Below the pieces are notes generated by a model. The model was not told the origin of the DNA. It worked only from the letters and a program-made list of their open reading frames with translations, and made no database searches. The position numbers were made by a program, and so were the translations under genes. Shown here piece by piece: positions 1 through 10,038 of a DNA stretch of 64,000 nucleotides (position 1 is the first letter of the stretch; every line of letters begins with the position of its first letter). The DNA is from Pinus tabuliformis (Eukaryota; Streptophyta; Pinopsida; Pinales; Pinaceae): assembly GCA_031772625.1 (NCBI GenBank), contig CM062808.1:140346605-140410604 (forward strand), in the 5' to 3' direction.

Positions 1-1
1 C

Positions 2-2416
2 GAAGGGAAGAGTGGTGAAGATCCGGGCGATCATGTAACCACATTCCATTTGTGGTGCTCATCTAACTCCCTCATCGAAGATTCGGTTAGGTTGAGACTT
101 TTTCAGCGCACCTTGACTGGTAATGCGGCTAAATGGTACATAGAGTTGCCAGGGGGCAGCTTTACATCGTTCGCAGACTTAGCTAATATCTTCTTGAATC
201 ACTTTCAGTTGCCTGTCCGCTATGATGCCGGAACTGAACTTCTGGCTACCTTTCGTCAAGATAAGGCAACCCACATTTCTGATCACATACAGGAATGGAG
301 ACGGAGAAAAAGGCTCATTAAAGCCGAAATCCCTCCGGAATACCGTCTAGAGTGGTTTTTGAAGTCTTTGCAACCTGAGATCTCCAAGGATGTCTCCATG
401 TCTGGGGTCTATTCTGAGGAGCAAGCCATTTTCAGGGCCCAGCAGTTAGAACTGATCTACTCTCAGTCTGGGATCCTCCAAAAGTACTTGCCAGATGCTC
501 CTGGATCTAAGGTTGATTTAGCTAAGCCAAAGCCAGGTCCGCATGCGGATGGTATCGTGGGGTCTGTAGACTCAACTACAGTGAACTTGCTAAATCAATT
601 GCAGCAGTTGTCATTACAAACTGCTCCTAACAACCAAGTCACAATGTCTAGTCCTCCTGCTTCCCAAAATTCTTCCATTAACGCCGTCCAATCCAATAAC
701 CCCAAAGGAAATCAAAATTCCGATGGGAAAAAGAAAGGACGTGGTAAAAAGAATAACTCGGATGGGAAGCCCGATGCAAATAAATCCGGCAACAACGCTG
801 GTGGTGGTAAGGGTGAGTCGAGAAAGAAAGTCAAGTTTCCTTGCAAGTTATGCAGTGGAGACCATCTAACTCATCTTTGCCCTAAAATCGAAGACGCTCA
901 GCGCTTGTTAGCACAGCAAGGGACTTCTAGTTCGCAAGCTGTGTTGACTAACCCGTTTCCCCAAGGGCAGCAACTTCTTGCTGGCGCGAATTCGAATCCT
1001 GGGACCTCCTCTGGGGGCAACCAGGAAGGGGAAAAAGCATCAAATGTTTTTATGATGGGTTCAAACGTTAACGTGACTACTCGGTCACGTGATTATGGTG
1101 AAGCCGAAACATCTAAGGATAAAACGGTTCCCGGAAGTAATGACCTTCATATTGAGCGACCTCCTGTTGAGACTGTACCTAGGATACCGAAAGGTTCCGC
1201 CAAACGCGCGACAATTAACCCCAATGCTAGAGCTGCTCAAAATTACTCCATTGTGGAGGATTTGGCTCAAAGCCCATGTGCTATGTCCGCTTTGGAAGTT
1301 CTCCAGTCGTGTCCGTCTCAGAGAAGTGCTTTACTCTCCGCCATTGGAGCAGTCGATTCAGCTAACTCTCTAGTGCTCTCTTTTGACATGTCAAATGTCA
1401 AAAAGAGACTCCCTCATCATATGGCTTTTCAAGTAAAGTCAACATACCGGAAAATCAATATTTTTCGCACCGTTATAGATGAAGGAGCTTCCACATGCGT
1501 CATGTCCATGTCTTGTTGGAAGGCTATCGGTTCACCTTCGGCTGTTCCTTCACCAACCGTCTTAACTGCATTTGATGGCCATTCTCACAAGCCGCATGGG
1601 ATTATCCCGGCCTTTCCTATATGTGTTGGAGGGAAGGTCGTTAATATCGAAGTTGAAGTCGTAGATGCTAACCTAGACTATAATCTCCTATTAGGAAGGA
1701 ACTGGGTGTACGAGATGGAAGCCGTTGTTTCGACTTTGTTTCGTGTCATTTGCTTTCCTCATGAGGGGAAAATCGTTAAGGTTGATCAATTGGACTATGC
1801 TCCAATCGATCCTCAAGCAACCTCCGACTCTACTGTTCCTTTGGTGGATAACCCTCGCCCGCCGACTGAGAATTTAGGAGTAGGGATGTATTCCTCATTG
1901 ATGGGTACGTTTGATCTTCCCTCTCCTTTTGCAAGAATCAATGCTATTTCATCATCCAAGGAATCTTCTCGAGAGGGGTTCTTCCGAACTCATCATTTTT
2001 CCGACCCTTGGACCTTGCCTTCACCTACGACCACATTAGTTGAAGGGCAAGTTAATGGAATGGCGTTTCCTATATCTGCAGCTGAGCTTAGATATCAGGC
2101 TATCGTAGACTCTGCAGATAACCATTCTACTCCCTTTTCCGAAGAGGAGCTAGATGGTCATGTGGCCCCCGCTTGGAGCTTTGATTCTAACTCTGCCTTG
2201 GACTGCTTAGATTCGGTTCTACCTTCTGAAGAAGCAATCCTCGAAATTATGATGGGTATAGATCGACCTTGGGAAGACTTACACCATCGCTCATATTTTC
2301 TTCCTCCATTGCAGGAAGTAGAATCTAGATTCTCCGAGCTCGTTGGTAGTGATGTTTGTACGGTATCGAACCTTTGGCTCCAACACACACACGTGCTGAA
2401 GGTAATATGTCGGTAA
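2..2416 (+). CDS. gag: Gag-protease polyprotein of element 1 (5' partial)
   Basis: The frame is already open at base 2, so the true start lies upstream; the first ATG in the window is at 50. The N-terminal part has the retrotransposon Gag pattern (AAKWYIELP, then an HISDHIQEWRRR helix). A CCHC-like knuckle, CKLCSGDHLTHLC, lies near 841-885 after a lysine- and asparagine-rich linker. The protease has the motif DEGAS with the aspartate at 1478-1480, followed by a flap-like region and LLLGRNW near 1690. DEGAS replaces the usual D(S/T)GA, so the activity is plausible but not certain. The frame stops at 2416, overlapping the pol frame by about 60 bases in a -1 register, which suggests frameshifting or splicing to join the two. 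The matching stop in element 2 lies at the equivalent place. Confidence 0.85.
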   Translation, partial: EGKSGEDPGDHVTTFHLWCSSNSLIEDSVRLRLFQRTLTGNAAKWYIELPGGSFTSFADLANIFLNHFQLPVRYDAGTELLATFRQDKATHISDHIQEWRRRKRLIKAEIPPEYRLEWFLKSLQPEISKDVSMSGVYSEEQAIFRAQQLELIYSQSGILQKYLPDAPGSKVDLAKPKPGPHADGIVGSVDSTTVNLLNQLQQLSLQTAPNNQVTMSSPPASQNSSINAVQSNNPKGNQNSDGKKKGRGKKNNSDGKPDANKSGNNAGGGKGESRKKVKFPCKLCSGDHLTHLCPKIEDAQRLLAQQGTSSSQAVLTNPFPQGQQLLAGANSNPGTSSGGNQEGEKASNVFMMGSNVNVTTRSRDYGEAETSKDKTVPGSNDLHIERPPVETVPRIPKGSAKRATINPNARAAQNYSIVEDLAQSPCAMSALEVLQSCPSQRSALLSAIGAVDSANSLVLSFDMSNVKKRLPHHMAFQVKSTYRKINIFRTVIDEGASTCVMSMSCWKAIGSPSAVPSPTVLTAFDGHSHKPHGIIPAFPICVGGKVVNIEVEVVDANLDYNLLLGRNWVYEMEAVVSTLFRVICFPHEGKIVKVDQLDYAPIDPQATSDSTVPLVDNPRPPTENLGVGMYSSLMGTFDLPSPFARINAISSSKESSREGFFRTHHFSDPWTLPSPTTTLVEGQVNGMAFPISAAELRYQAIVDSADNHSTPFSEEELDGHVAPAWSFDSNSALDCLDSVLPSEEAILEIMMGIDRPWEDLHHRSYFLPPLQEVESRFSELVGSDVCTVSNLWLQHTHVLKVICR

Positions 2417-5199
2417 TCTCAAAAACGATACCTATAAACATCTCTAAAAATCCTAACATGATCGAGAATATCTTCATCGGAAGTGAGTGTTCCCCTGAAG
2501 AAATTCAAATTTACACCGACCTATTCAAGGAATATCGTGATGTATTTGCTTGGTCTTATGAGGAAATGCCCGGCATTGATCCTTCTATCGTCCAACATGA
2601 GATCAAGACGTACGAAAACGCAAAACCGATTCGTCAAAGGCTTCGGCCGGTTAACCCTAGGAAAGCAGCGGCTATCAAAGCTGAGGTTGAGAAGCTGCTA
2701 AGGGCGAGTTTTATATACCCTGTTCCTCTTACGGATTGGGTTTCGAATCCAGTCCCTGTGGACAAAAAGCAAGGAACAATCCGCGTATGCATCGATTTTA
2801 GGGACTTAAACAAGGCTTGTCCAAAAGACAATTACCCCACGCCATTTATTGATCAAATTATTGACGAGTGTGCGGGTAATGCGATTTTCTCCTTTATGGA
2901 TGGTTTCTCAGGTTATAATCAAATCTCTATCCGTCCTGAGGATCAGCATAAGACTGCCTTCATATGTCCCTGGGGTACCTTTGCATATCGAAAGATGCCC
3001 TTCGGTCTTAAAAATGCTGGAGCCACCTTCCAGCGGGCCATGTCTTACGCTTTCCACGACATCAAACATATCATCGAGGCATACTTAGATGATCTCGCTG
3101 CTCGTTCTCGAAAGAGAACTGATCATCCTAGTCATCTTCGATTAGTCTTTGAGCGATGTCGTTTTTACAAAATCCGGTTGAATCCTAATAAGTGCGTTTT
3201 CGCGGTTACATCAGGTCGGTTGTTAGGGTTTATAGTTTCCAATGAAGGGATACGGGTTGATCCCTTCAAGGTTGAGGCAATAGTTCAGTTGCCTCCCCCG
3301 TCTTCAATTCGTCAACTTCAAAGTCTTCAAGGGAAGGCCAATTTCTTAAGAAGGTTTATAGCAAACTATGCCGAGATCACTAAAGGATTCATGCGTTTGC
3401 TACGGAAAGGAGTTCCATTCCTGTGGGACGACTTTGCGCAGCGGTCGTTTGATGCTTTGAAAAAGGCATTAGTCTCTGCCCCGCTTTTGAGTCCACCGGA
3501 TTACGGTAGAGACTTCCTTTTATATCTCGCTGCAGCAGAATCTACCATTGGTATGGTTCTAGTTCAGGAAGACGATGCTCTTGTCGAGCACGTGATTTAT
3601 TATTTGAGCCGAGGCTTGATAGGCCCTGAACTCCGCTATTCTCCTGTTGAGAAGTTGGCCTTGGCAGCAGTCCATGCTGTCCAGAGGCTCCGTCATTACA
3701 TTTTGCTACGCAAAACTTTTGTCTTAGCGGCGGTCAATCCATTCCAATTTGTCCTCAGTAGGCGAGTGATTGGGGGCAAATATAATAGATGGATAGTCAT
3801 TTTACAAGAATTCGACCTCGAGTTCTTGTCCGCCAAGTCTAAGAAATCTATGGTCTTCGCGGAGCTAATTTCTGAGCTTCCTTGTGGAGAGGATGTTGTT
3901 TATGAGGAAAGTTTACCCGACGAACATATATTCCTCATCTCTTCACAAGACCCTTGGTATGGAGATATCATTGTTTATCTCCAGACTTCGAAGTTTCCCT
4001 CTACTTCCTCCAAGGATGAACGTCGCAAGTTACGTCACCTGGCTAAAAACTATGTTATCATTGGTGACACTTTATACCGTCGAGGGGTTGATTCAATTCT
4101 TCGACGTTGTTTAACCTTAGAGGAAGCAGAGTCTGTTCTTAATGATTGCCACAGTGGAGCTTGTGGTGGTCATCTATCCGGGCTTGCTACAGCCCAGCGC
4201 ATCTTACGTGCCGGCTACTTTTGGCCTTCACTCTTTAAGGACTGTGTGGAAGCGGTAAAACGCTGTCACCCGTGTCAAATTTTTACTCGCAAGATGCGCG
4301 CGCATCCAGCTCCCCTTTTTCCCGTTGTCACCGTCGGTCCCTTTACGAAGTGGGGTATTGATTTTACGACTTGTAATCCGCCTTCAGCGGCAAATCACAA
4401 GTACATTATCGTGGCTGTAGACTACTTCACGAAGTGGGCTGAAGCCATGCCTACTTATAAGAACGACAGTGACACGGCAGCTTTGTTTCTTTTCAATCAA
4501 GTTATCTCAAGATTCGGTATCCCAAGAGAGATTGTCACTGACCATGGCAGTCATTTCCAAAATCAGCTAATGTCCGAATTGGCTTTTAAATTAGGTTTCC
4601 GTCAAGAGCATTCGTCTCCTTACTATCCTCAGGCCAATGGACAGGTCGAGGCGGTCAATAAAACTCTTAAGATGATACTCCAACGGACAATCGATAAAAA
4701 TCGGTCCAATTGGCACATTATGTTGTATCCGGCTCTTTGGGCATACCGAACCTCCGTTAAAACGGCTACTGGTTTTACTCCTTTTCAGTTAGTTTACGGG
4801 GTGGAATCTATCTTTCCGGTCGAATGTGAAATTCCATCTCTGAAATTGGCTGTCGAGCTTCTTCCTGAGACTTCGAGTCTCGAGGAGCGCCTAGTTCATC
4901 TGGAACATCTCGATGAGCAGCGTCGAGATGCTGCCACGACGAATGAGGCCCATAAGAAAAGGGTCAAAACTCAGTATGATAAGTCTGTCAGACCTCGTGT
5001 TTTTTCTGAAGGTGACCTTGTCTTGGTCTATGACCAAGATAAGGACGCCTTGGGGGCAGGCAAATTCAAGCCTATGTGGTACGGTCCTTTCATTATCAAA
5101 CGAGTCTTAGAAAAAGGATCGTATGAGTTAATTGATTTCGAAGGAAACAAGCTGGCGGAGCCCCGAAATGGGCTCTATTTAAAGAAGTATTTTGCTTAG
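2356..5199 (+). CDS. pol: Pol of element 1: reverse transcriptase, RNase H, integrase
   Basis: This uninterrupted frame of about 947 codons has no identified start of its own and is probably expressed as an extension of gag-protease. RT spans roughly residues 75-300, with YLDD at 3082-3093 (residue 243) and the MPFGLKNAGATFQ block before it. The gypsy RNase H runs about 386-508. The integrase zinc region (H, H, C, C) falls around 590-640. The catalytic triad is D669 (WGID), D729 (TDHGS) and E765 (GQVE); D729 and E765 are 35 residues apart, the canonical DD35E spacing. No chromodomain follows, as expected for Tat. All key residues are present. Element 2 carries the decayed counterpart. Confidence 0.92.
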   Translation: MYGIEPLAPTHTRAEGNMSVISKTIPINISKNPNMIENIFIGSECSPEEIQIYTDLFKEYRDVFAWSYEEMPGIDPSIVQHEIKTYENAKPIRQRLRPVNPRKAAAIKAEVEKLLRASFIYPVPLTDWVSNPVPVDKKQGTIRVCIDFRDLNKACPKDNYPTPFIDQIIDECAGNAIFSFMDGFSGYNQISIRPEDQHKTAFICPWGTFAYRKMPFGLKNAGATFQRAMSYAFHDIKHIIEAYLDDLAARSRKRTDHPSHLRLVFERCRFYKIRLNPNKCVFAVTSGRLLGFIVSNEGIRVDPFKVEAIVQLPPPSSIRQLQSLQGKANFLRRFIANYAEITKGFMRLLRKGVPFLWDDFAQRSFDALKKALVSAPLLSPPDYGRDFLLYLAAAESTIGMVLVQEDDALVEHVIYYLSRGLIGPELRYSPVEKLALAAVHAVQRLRHYILLRKTFVLAAVNPFQFVLSRRVIGGKYNRWIVILQEFDLEFLSAKSKKSMVFAELISELPCGEDVVYEESLPDEHIFLISSQDPWYGDIIVYLQTSKFPSTSSKDERRKLRHLAKNYVIIGDTLYRRGVDSILRRCLTLEEAESVLNDCHSGACGGHLSGLATAQRILRAGYFWPSLFKDCVEAVKRCHPCQIFTRKMRAHPAPLFPVVTVGPFTKWGIDFTTCNPPSAANHKYIIVAVDYFTKWAEAMPTYKNDSDTAALFLFNQVISRFGIPREIVTDHGSHFQNQLMSELAFKLGFRQEHSSPYYPQANGQVEAVNKTLKMILQRTIDKNRSNWHIMLYPALWAYRTSVKTATGFTPFQLVYGVESIFPVECEIPSLKLAVELLPETSSLEERLVHLEHLDEQRRDAATTNEAHKKRVKTQYDKSVRPRVFSEGDLVLVYDQDKDALGAGKFKPMWYGPFIIKRVLEKGSYELIDFEGNKLAEPRNGLYLKKYFA

Positions 5200-5211
5200 T
5201 TTTACCAGGCA

Positions 5212-5727
5212 ATGGCTTCTTTGTATTTTATGTATATTTGTATATATCTTATCGAGCGTTTTTCTGATATCAGTACTTTTGGTCTGCTTTGGCAGGTGTT
5301 GATGGATGATTTGGTTTATTTTGGATTCGCCGATGGTGCTAGTCGGCACACTCGGAATCTTGCTTCCGCAGCTTGGGTACTTTATTACCCAACTGGTCAG
5401 TTGATGACATCGAGAGGCGTGTGTATCGGTCCTGCTTCAAACAATATGGCCGAGTATACAGCTGTTATTAATTTATTATCCGAGGCAATCTCTTACGGGA
5501 TCGACTCGTTGGTAGTGTATCTTGATTCTCAATTGATAGTGTCTCAGTTAAATAACATTTATCGGGTTAGAGATCCATCATTATATCGCCAATATTTAAG
5601 GGTGAGGTTGTTGCAAAGATCATTTATTTACATTAATTATTTGCACATTCCAAGATCTCAAAATTGGTTAGCTGATTCTATCGCTAATCAAGCATTAGAC
5701 TGGCATATCAATCATTCATCATCATAA
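5212..5727 (+). CDS. Second (archaeal-type) RNase H of element 1, placed after integrase
   Basis: The protein matches the plant Tat second RNase H. Aspartate 41 lies in FADGAS, the glutamate in NNMAEY, the third acid in VYLDSQ and the last aspartate in LADSIA, so all four metal-binding acids are present. The frame opens at ATG 5212, but the conserved domain starts near 5320, and a strong 3' splice-site-like sequence (pyrimidines, then GGCAG) ends at 5295 exactly in phase with the domain. The same arrangement, phase included, recurs in element 2 at 21857. Expression by splicing, or from the in-frame ATG at 5302, is therefore as likely as translation from 5212. Most Tat elements described have this domain between RNase H and integrase; here it follows integrase. 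Confidence 0.85.
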   Translation: MASLYFMYICIYLIERFSDISTFGLLWQVLMDDLVYFGFADGASRHTRNLASAAWVLYYPTGQLMTSRGVCIGPASNNMAEYTAVINLLSEAISYGIDSLVVYLDSQLIVSQLNNIYRVRDPSLYRQYLRVRLLQRSFIYINYLHIPRSQNWLADSIANQALDWHINHSSS

Positions 5728-5850
5728 AATCATGCATCAAAAAGTCAAACTGTATATATATATATATCACAAAGCGTCTCGAGTGTACATATGTGTGTCC
5801 AAAAATATACAAAATTGGGACTCAAATGCCCATAATCATGTCAGGCATAT
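5728..5850. repeat. Short TA dinucleotide tract between convergent genes
   Basis: An alternating TA run (about 5753-5768) lies between the stop of the sense RNase H and the stop of the antisense gene. The two frames converge here, so both transcripts probably end nearby. No other structure was seen. Confidence 0.6.
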
Positions 5851-7100
5851 CTAATGCCTCGGCTCTAGATGAGCAGCTAAATAACTAACTATAGCATTGG
5901 CCACGCGCCGAAAAACGCGAACCCAGTCACGTGGCATCCCAACCACATGACGCTGCATATCTGGAGGAAGGTCCTCTATCTCGGCCATCGGTACTTGATA
6001 GCTCAATCTCGCCAAGTGTCGCTGCACGTTGGCGAGGGTCCTTTCCGCATCCGCAGCCGCCTCTTCGGCTCCTCGGCCACGCCGTCCGTGCCGTGGGAAT
6101 CCATCTGGTCGCACAGGCCCAATGTCTGAAACATGATCATCATATCAGTCATTTGAATCTCATCAAAAAAAATATATTTTTCAAAGTTCATCATTATGCT
6201 TGAAAAATCCTAAAAATCATAAAATCATAAAAATCAAAAAATCTTACCGATCTCGCCCCATGCTGCATCTGGTGGCAGCACTAGGTCAGGATCTCCTCGG
6301 AAATCCAGTCCAGCATAGGGGTAGTCGTCTATGGCGATGATCTGTTGCTCCCACCAAGCAAAAAAGTCGTCGTCGAATGCATTCCTGGGCACTTCCCCAC
6401 CCCCCAGACGTTTCATCAAGTCAGCCCACCGGCCCATACGTGGATCACGTGGACTACTGATGGGAACTGCTACCCTGGGACGGAGTGCAGGAACCTTCTC
6501 GAAGAAAAATGTGCATAAAATGGTCCCATACCCAAAGTTCTTGGTCTGTCCCTTCCTGATAGAAGCAAGCTGCTCCTTCATGTTGGCAAGTAGGGGAGTA
6601 CACCAGTCAAACACCGTGGTGAGACAGTCCACTGCTACGCTCATGTTTACTCGTGATGCCTGGTGTAGCGAAGATGACCCGTTCACTCGAGCTATGGTGA
6701 ACAGGATTATCCGCAGTGACAAACTCGCCACGTGTGGGATCGAGATCTGACTCCCGACCTTCCGATGACCTGGGCAGTAAAGTTGTACATAGTCGTCTAC
6801 GCTGAGACTATTCCGGGTCCTGCCCCGGGAGTGGACTACCTCTCCCCTTCGGGAAAGGCCCGTGATGAAATATATATCTTCCACTTCTATCCTGAGTGGC
6901 ATTTGATCAATCATAAAAGCTTCTTCCTCGACATCCCAGTAATCAATAAGTCTCTCGAGCAGACGCACATTTGCTTTCATATTCGGCAACTTAAAGAATT
7001 TTAACAATCCGCATCCCCGTAAGGCATCTAATGCCTCATCATTCTCCATAACTTCATTATCTACAGCTGAGTGCTCTCTTTCACGCCATGTGAGAGTCAT
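5851..7100 (-). CDS. Antisense plant-mobile-domain-like gene of element 1, two coding exons
   Basis: Read on the minus strand, exon A runs 7100 to 6248 and exon B 6125 to 5851. The intron between them has GTAAGA at 6247 and TTTCAG ending at 6126, and joining keeps the frame (1128 coding bases, 375 residues). The ATG at 7100 sits one base inside a third exon boundary (acceptor TTCTTCCAG ending at 7102, donor CCAG/GTAAGC at 7334/7333), giving a spliced 5' leader. The N-terminal part shows the plant mobile domain (aminotransferase-like) pattern: RGCGLLKFF, then YWDVEEEAF, then VEDIYFITGLSRRGE. Exon B is charged (HGRRGRG, many A/E/R) and may be a tail. Known families: plant mobile domains occur in host MAIN/MAIL proteins and in some transposable elements, including Tat-type ones. 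Function in the element is unknown. Confidence 0.75.
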
Positions 7101-7333
7101 CCTGGAAGAAAAAATCAAATTCATCCATTAGTTTTTTATATAAAAATTTTTCGCTGTGCACACGCGGTTTACCCTATACACAGTCGCGTGTAGGGCCGTC
7201 GTATACGCGATTTATATACATCCAACCCGCGTGTACGCCGCAGAGCAATTTTTTGCAAAAATCTAACGGTGAAACATTAATTAAACTTCCTAAAAACTAT
7301 CACAATTGATTGCAAGACAAGTTTAGTGCTTAC

Positions 7334-7460
7334 CTGGAAGTTTTCGGCAAGTTTGAACGGTTGAATAAGTCACGGGGAAAGTTTGCTCCTTTTGCTCCAC
7401 AATTTGCTCTCCAAGTCAAACGGTGAAAATGGTAAGTCCAAAATTTCTTTTTATAAGTTT
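7334..7460 (-). promoter_or_regulatory. Putative promoter and leader exon of the antisense gene
   Basis: On the minus strand TATAAAAA lies at 7455-7448, about 120 bases before a good splice donor (CTTCCAG/GTAAGC at 7334/7333). Element 2 has the same layout near 31,206-31,340: an AT-rich TATA-like stretch, a conserved block reading TTACCATTTT, and donor TTCCAG/GTAATA. Conservation of these sites in two diverged copies supports a real antisense transcript; the start site itself is inferred. Confidence 0.5.
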
Positions 7461-10027
7461 TGAAAATGCAAAATTTTTTCAAAATTTTATTTTGTTGGTT
7501 TCATGTCACTTTTAACTTGGGAGCTTGGAATGTCGAGATTGAGTTGTTTTTCAGGACATTTTGGACATTTTTCGACGATTCGAGGCGGTTCCATGACTGC
7601 TGACCCGTCATGGCAGGTATCGTGTTCTCACTGGCATATAGGTTAGGGACACCATTTTTCCGTTGCATTATGCATACTAGCCTCCATTTGACCGATACAT
7701 CTGCCGTAGGGTCGACCCCATCATGTTATGGTTCGCAAGCCATTTTCACTCGCCGATTCTTTAAATCATGACATGATGGTAGAGCCATCCTTTTACATGG
7801 GCATCCTAGTTAGCACCTCACTGACATTTGTTGCCCATGCTGCTTCGTTTTGAGTAGGCTCGGGAGTCCTCTGTAGTCCCGCCATGACTTATGCGTTGAA
7901 GACTCATTCTTCCTTGCTTCTTCGCTTCGTTCTGGCCTTATACCCTAGAGGCTCCTATGTGTGTTGAGTTGTACTTCTGCATTGCATGTTGACCATTTGC
8001 ACCTTTTGGCCTATAACCGGCTTCACTTGGACTCGTGTTTAAGCCCACTTTTGACCATGACGTCTGCAAAAAATCAACCTTGCATACCCTTGACCTCTGC
8101 AGCTTGACATACCCAGATCCGTGGAAGGGACATACCTCTGAGTGTCACTGACCAGTTTTTCACCTCCCTGCATTAAGCATAGGAACGTTCCTTTCCCAGG
8201 AACTAGAGCATCTGTTTCACCGACACTCGTTCTTTCCACTGTACCATAGCATTCTTTTATTCTTTTTCCGGCTTATCAGAAAAAGACAAAAAAATTAAAT
8301 ATTCCAAAAAGAGCGGGAACAGGGACATTATTTCCATTTATTGTTGGCAGCTAGAGTCAGTCGTGTCGCCCTTGAACAAAGCACTCGAAACAAAGTCTCC
8401 TCCGCATGGGTGGGATTTAGTTTGACTTAGGTAAGCCATAACCTTGTTATCGAGTCAGTTCTCCCCCGATTGGTTATCTCTTCCAATCATATGGAGGGTT
8501 CGTTCGTGCCTCCTGCATGACGAACTTATACAGATTCATTATATGCTGCCACATAGTCACATTGAGTCGTGCTTTTGTTCAAGGGAAGTTAGCCTGAGTC
8601 GGCCTTTCTGCGGTGTCTCTTGACTCATTTTTCAGTCGGCCATCCCTGGTTGTCAGTGTCATGTCTATCATCACATCAGTTATATTGGTCCTTCACTCGT
8701 GCCGGTTTGAGAAGGTCCCCATTGACTTCTTGCTGGCGGGTCTTGTCCTTATCGACGACGACACATTGCTCTGAGGGCAGACCTAGAGACCGCACCCTGG
8801 CCCTATTTTCATTATTGATAGGTCACCTTGTGCTCAGCATCGATCAGTATCATGGGTCTTTGACTGAGTGGTTTCCCTTGTGTTCGACATCAGCATACAT
8901 TATCACACATTGGGATTCGTGCAATACCTTGGTTTCCATTTGACCCTATTGGTGGATACCTCGCCTCTGTGTCAGCTTTCATTATTGGTTGGTTCAGAGG
9001 GTTTCTGCCGTGCGCTAGCCACATCTTGTGTACGCCGGAAACGTACTTTCGGTTGGGTTACTACATCTTTTTCGTTCGATTCCTTCCACATTATTGGCCT
9101 ACGGGTTACACTCGCGCTAGATTGATGGAGGATGCCTTAATGCCTTCCTTCTAGCGGATCTTTCCCTATCGACTCCGACTCATTGCTCTGGGGCAAAGAT
9201 CTAGAGTCCATTTGGCAGTACCTTGGGGTTTGCAGTCATTAGTGGCAGATTCCTCGCTATCGACAGTGGGAAACCATCATTGTCTCCTGATTGATAGATT
9301 CTTACAGGTGTTCGACTTCAGCTCATCTATTCACACTTGTTAGATTGTACTGGGTACCTTGACGCTCATTATCATTATCGGTGAGTAGTCTCGCGTTTGT
9401 TAACGGTATACATCAATGACCGGTAATCAAACGATTTCTCACATGGTCGACTTCAGATCATTTATTCCCATGGTGTAGAAATGTACCACGGCGGTCGGTG
9501 AAGACCTCAGGTTGTATCAGCATTCATTGGTTCACTTGACAGTTGCTCCTGTTGCTGCTAGTTGATACCATTCCACCTTATATGTTGCAGTCAGTCATGG
9601 CGACATTCTATATGCTGGCACCTGAGTTTGCAGTGTAGTACCATCCTATTCCATCATGTTCAGTTGGTACCTTATGGGATCAGTCTTTGATTTCAGTGAT
9701 CCGTTGCATCTTTCAGCATCATTGACAGTTTTATATGTGATATTCAGACATGTACTTACTCATTATGATCAGATGATCCATTATGTATTTTTACAGTCAT
9801 TTATACTTGTATACTTAGTGGATCCGCTTGTACTTGATATGCGGACATGCTTTACTTTTCCTGAGCATGGGTATGCCCGCCTCAGACAGTGTTTCTTTCT
9901 GATCTCCTTTCGGTGGCTTGGCAGGCTGAATTCTGGTGAAGTCCTCCTCGGTTTTTCGGCAGAGTTCCTTTCCTTGTACTTACTTAATGTATTTCGGCCA
10001 TCATGTTCCCCTTCTGACCTCATACAT
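7461..10027 (+). other. Long non-coding 3' region of element 1 with diverged internal repeats
   Basis: No reading frame here looks like a protein. Several phrases recur in diverged form: GTGTTCGACATCAGC-like blocks near 8879, 9309 and 9448, and a CATTGCTCTG...GGCA block near 8765 and 9181. The tract looks like an old tandem array of about 140-430 bp spacing. Tat elements often have long non-coding 3' regions. Element 2 has only the first 300-400 bases of an equivalent before it is cut off. Confidence 0.5.
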
Positions 10028-10038
10028 TAGGGGGCATC
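10028..10038 (+). other. Polypurine tract of element 1
   Basis: TTAGGGGGCATC lies directly before TGTTATAGC. A G-rich tract just before a TG-starting repeat is the usual plus-strand primer for LTR retrotransposons. Confidence 0.5.

Noticed and set aside
9656..10030. 124-codon plus-strand frame before the element 1 LTR
   Set aside because: Hydrophobic and aromatic by composition, no family pattern, lies in the diverged repeat tract and runs into the purine tract.
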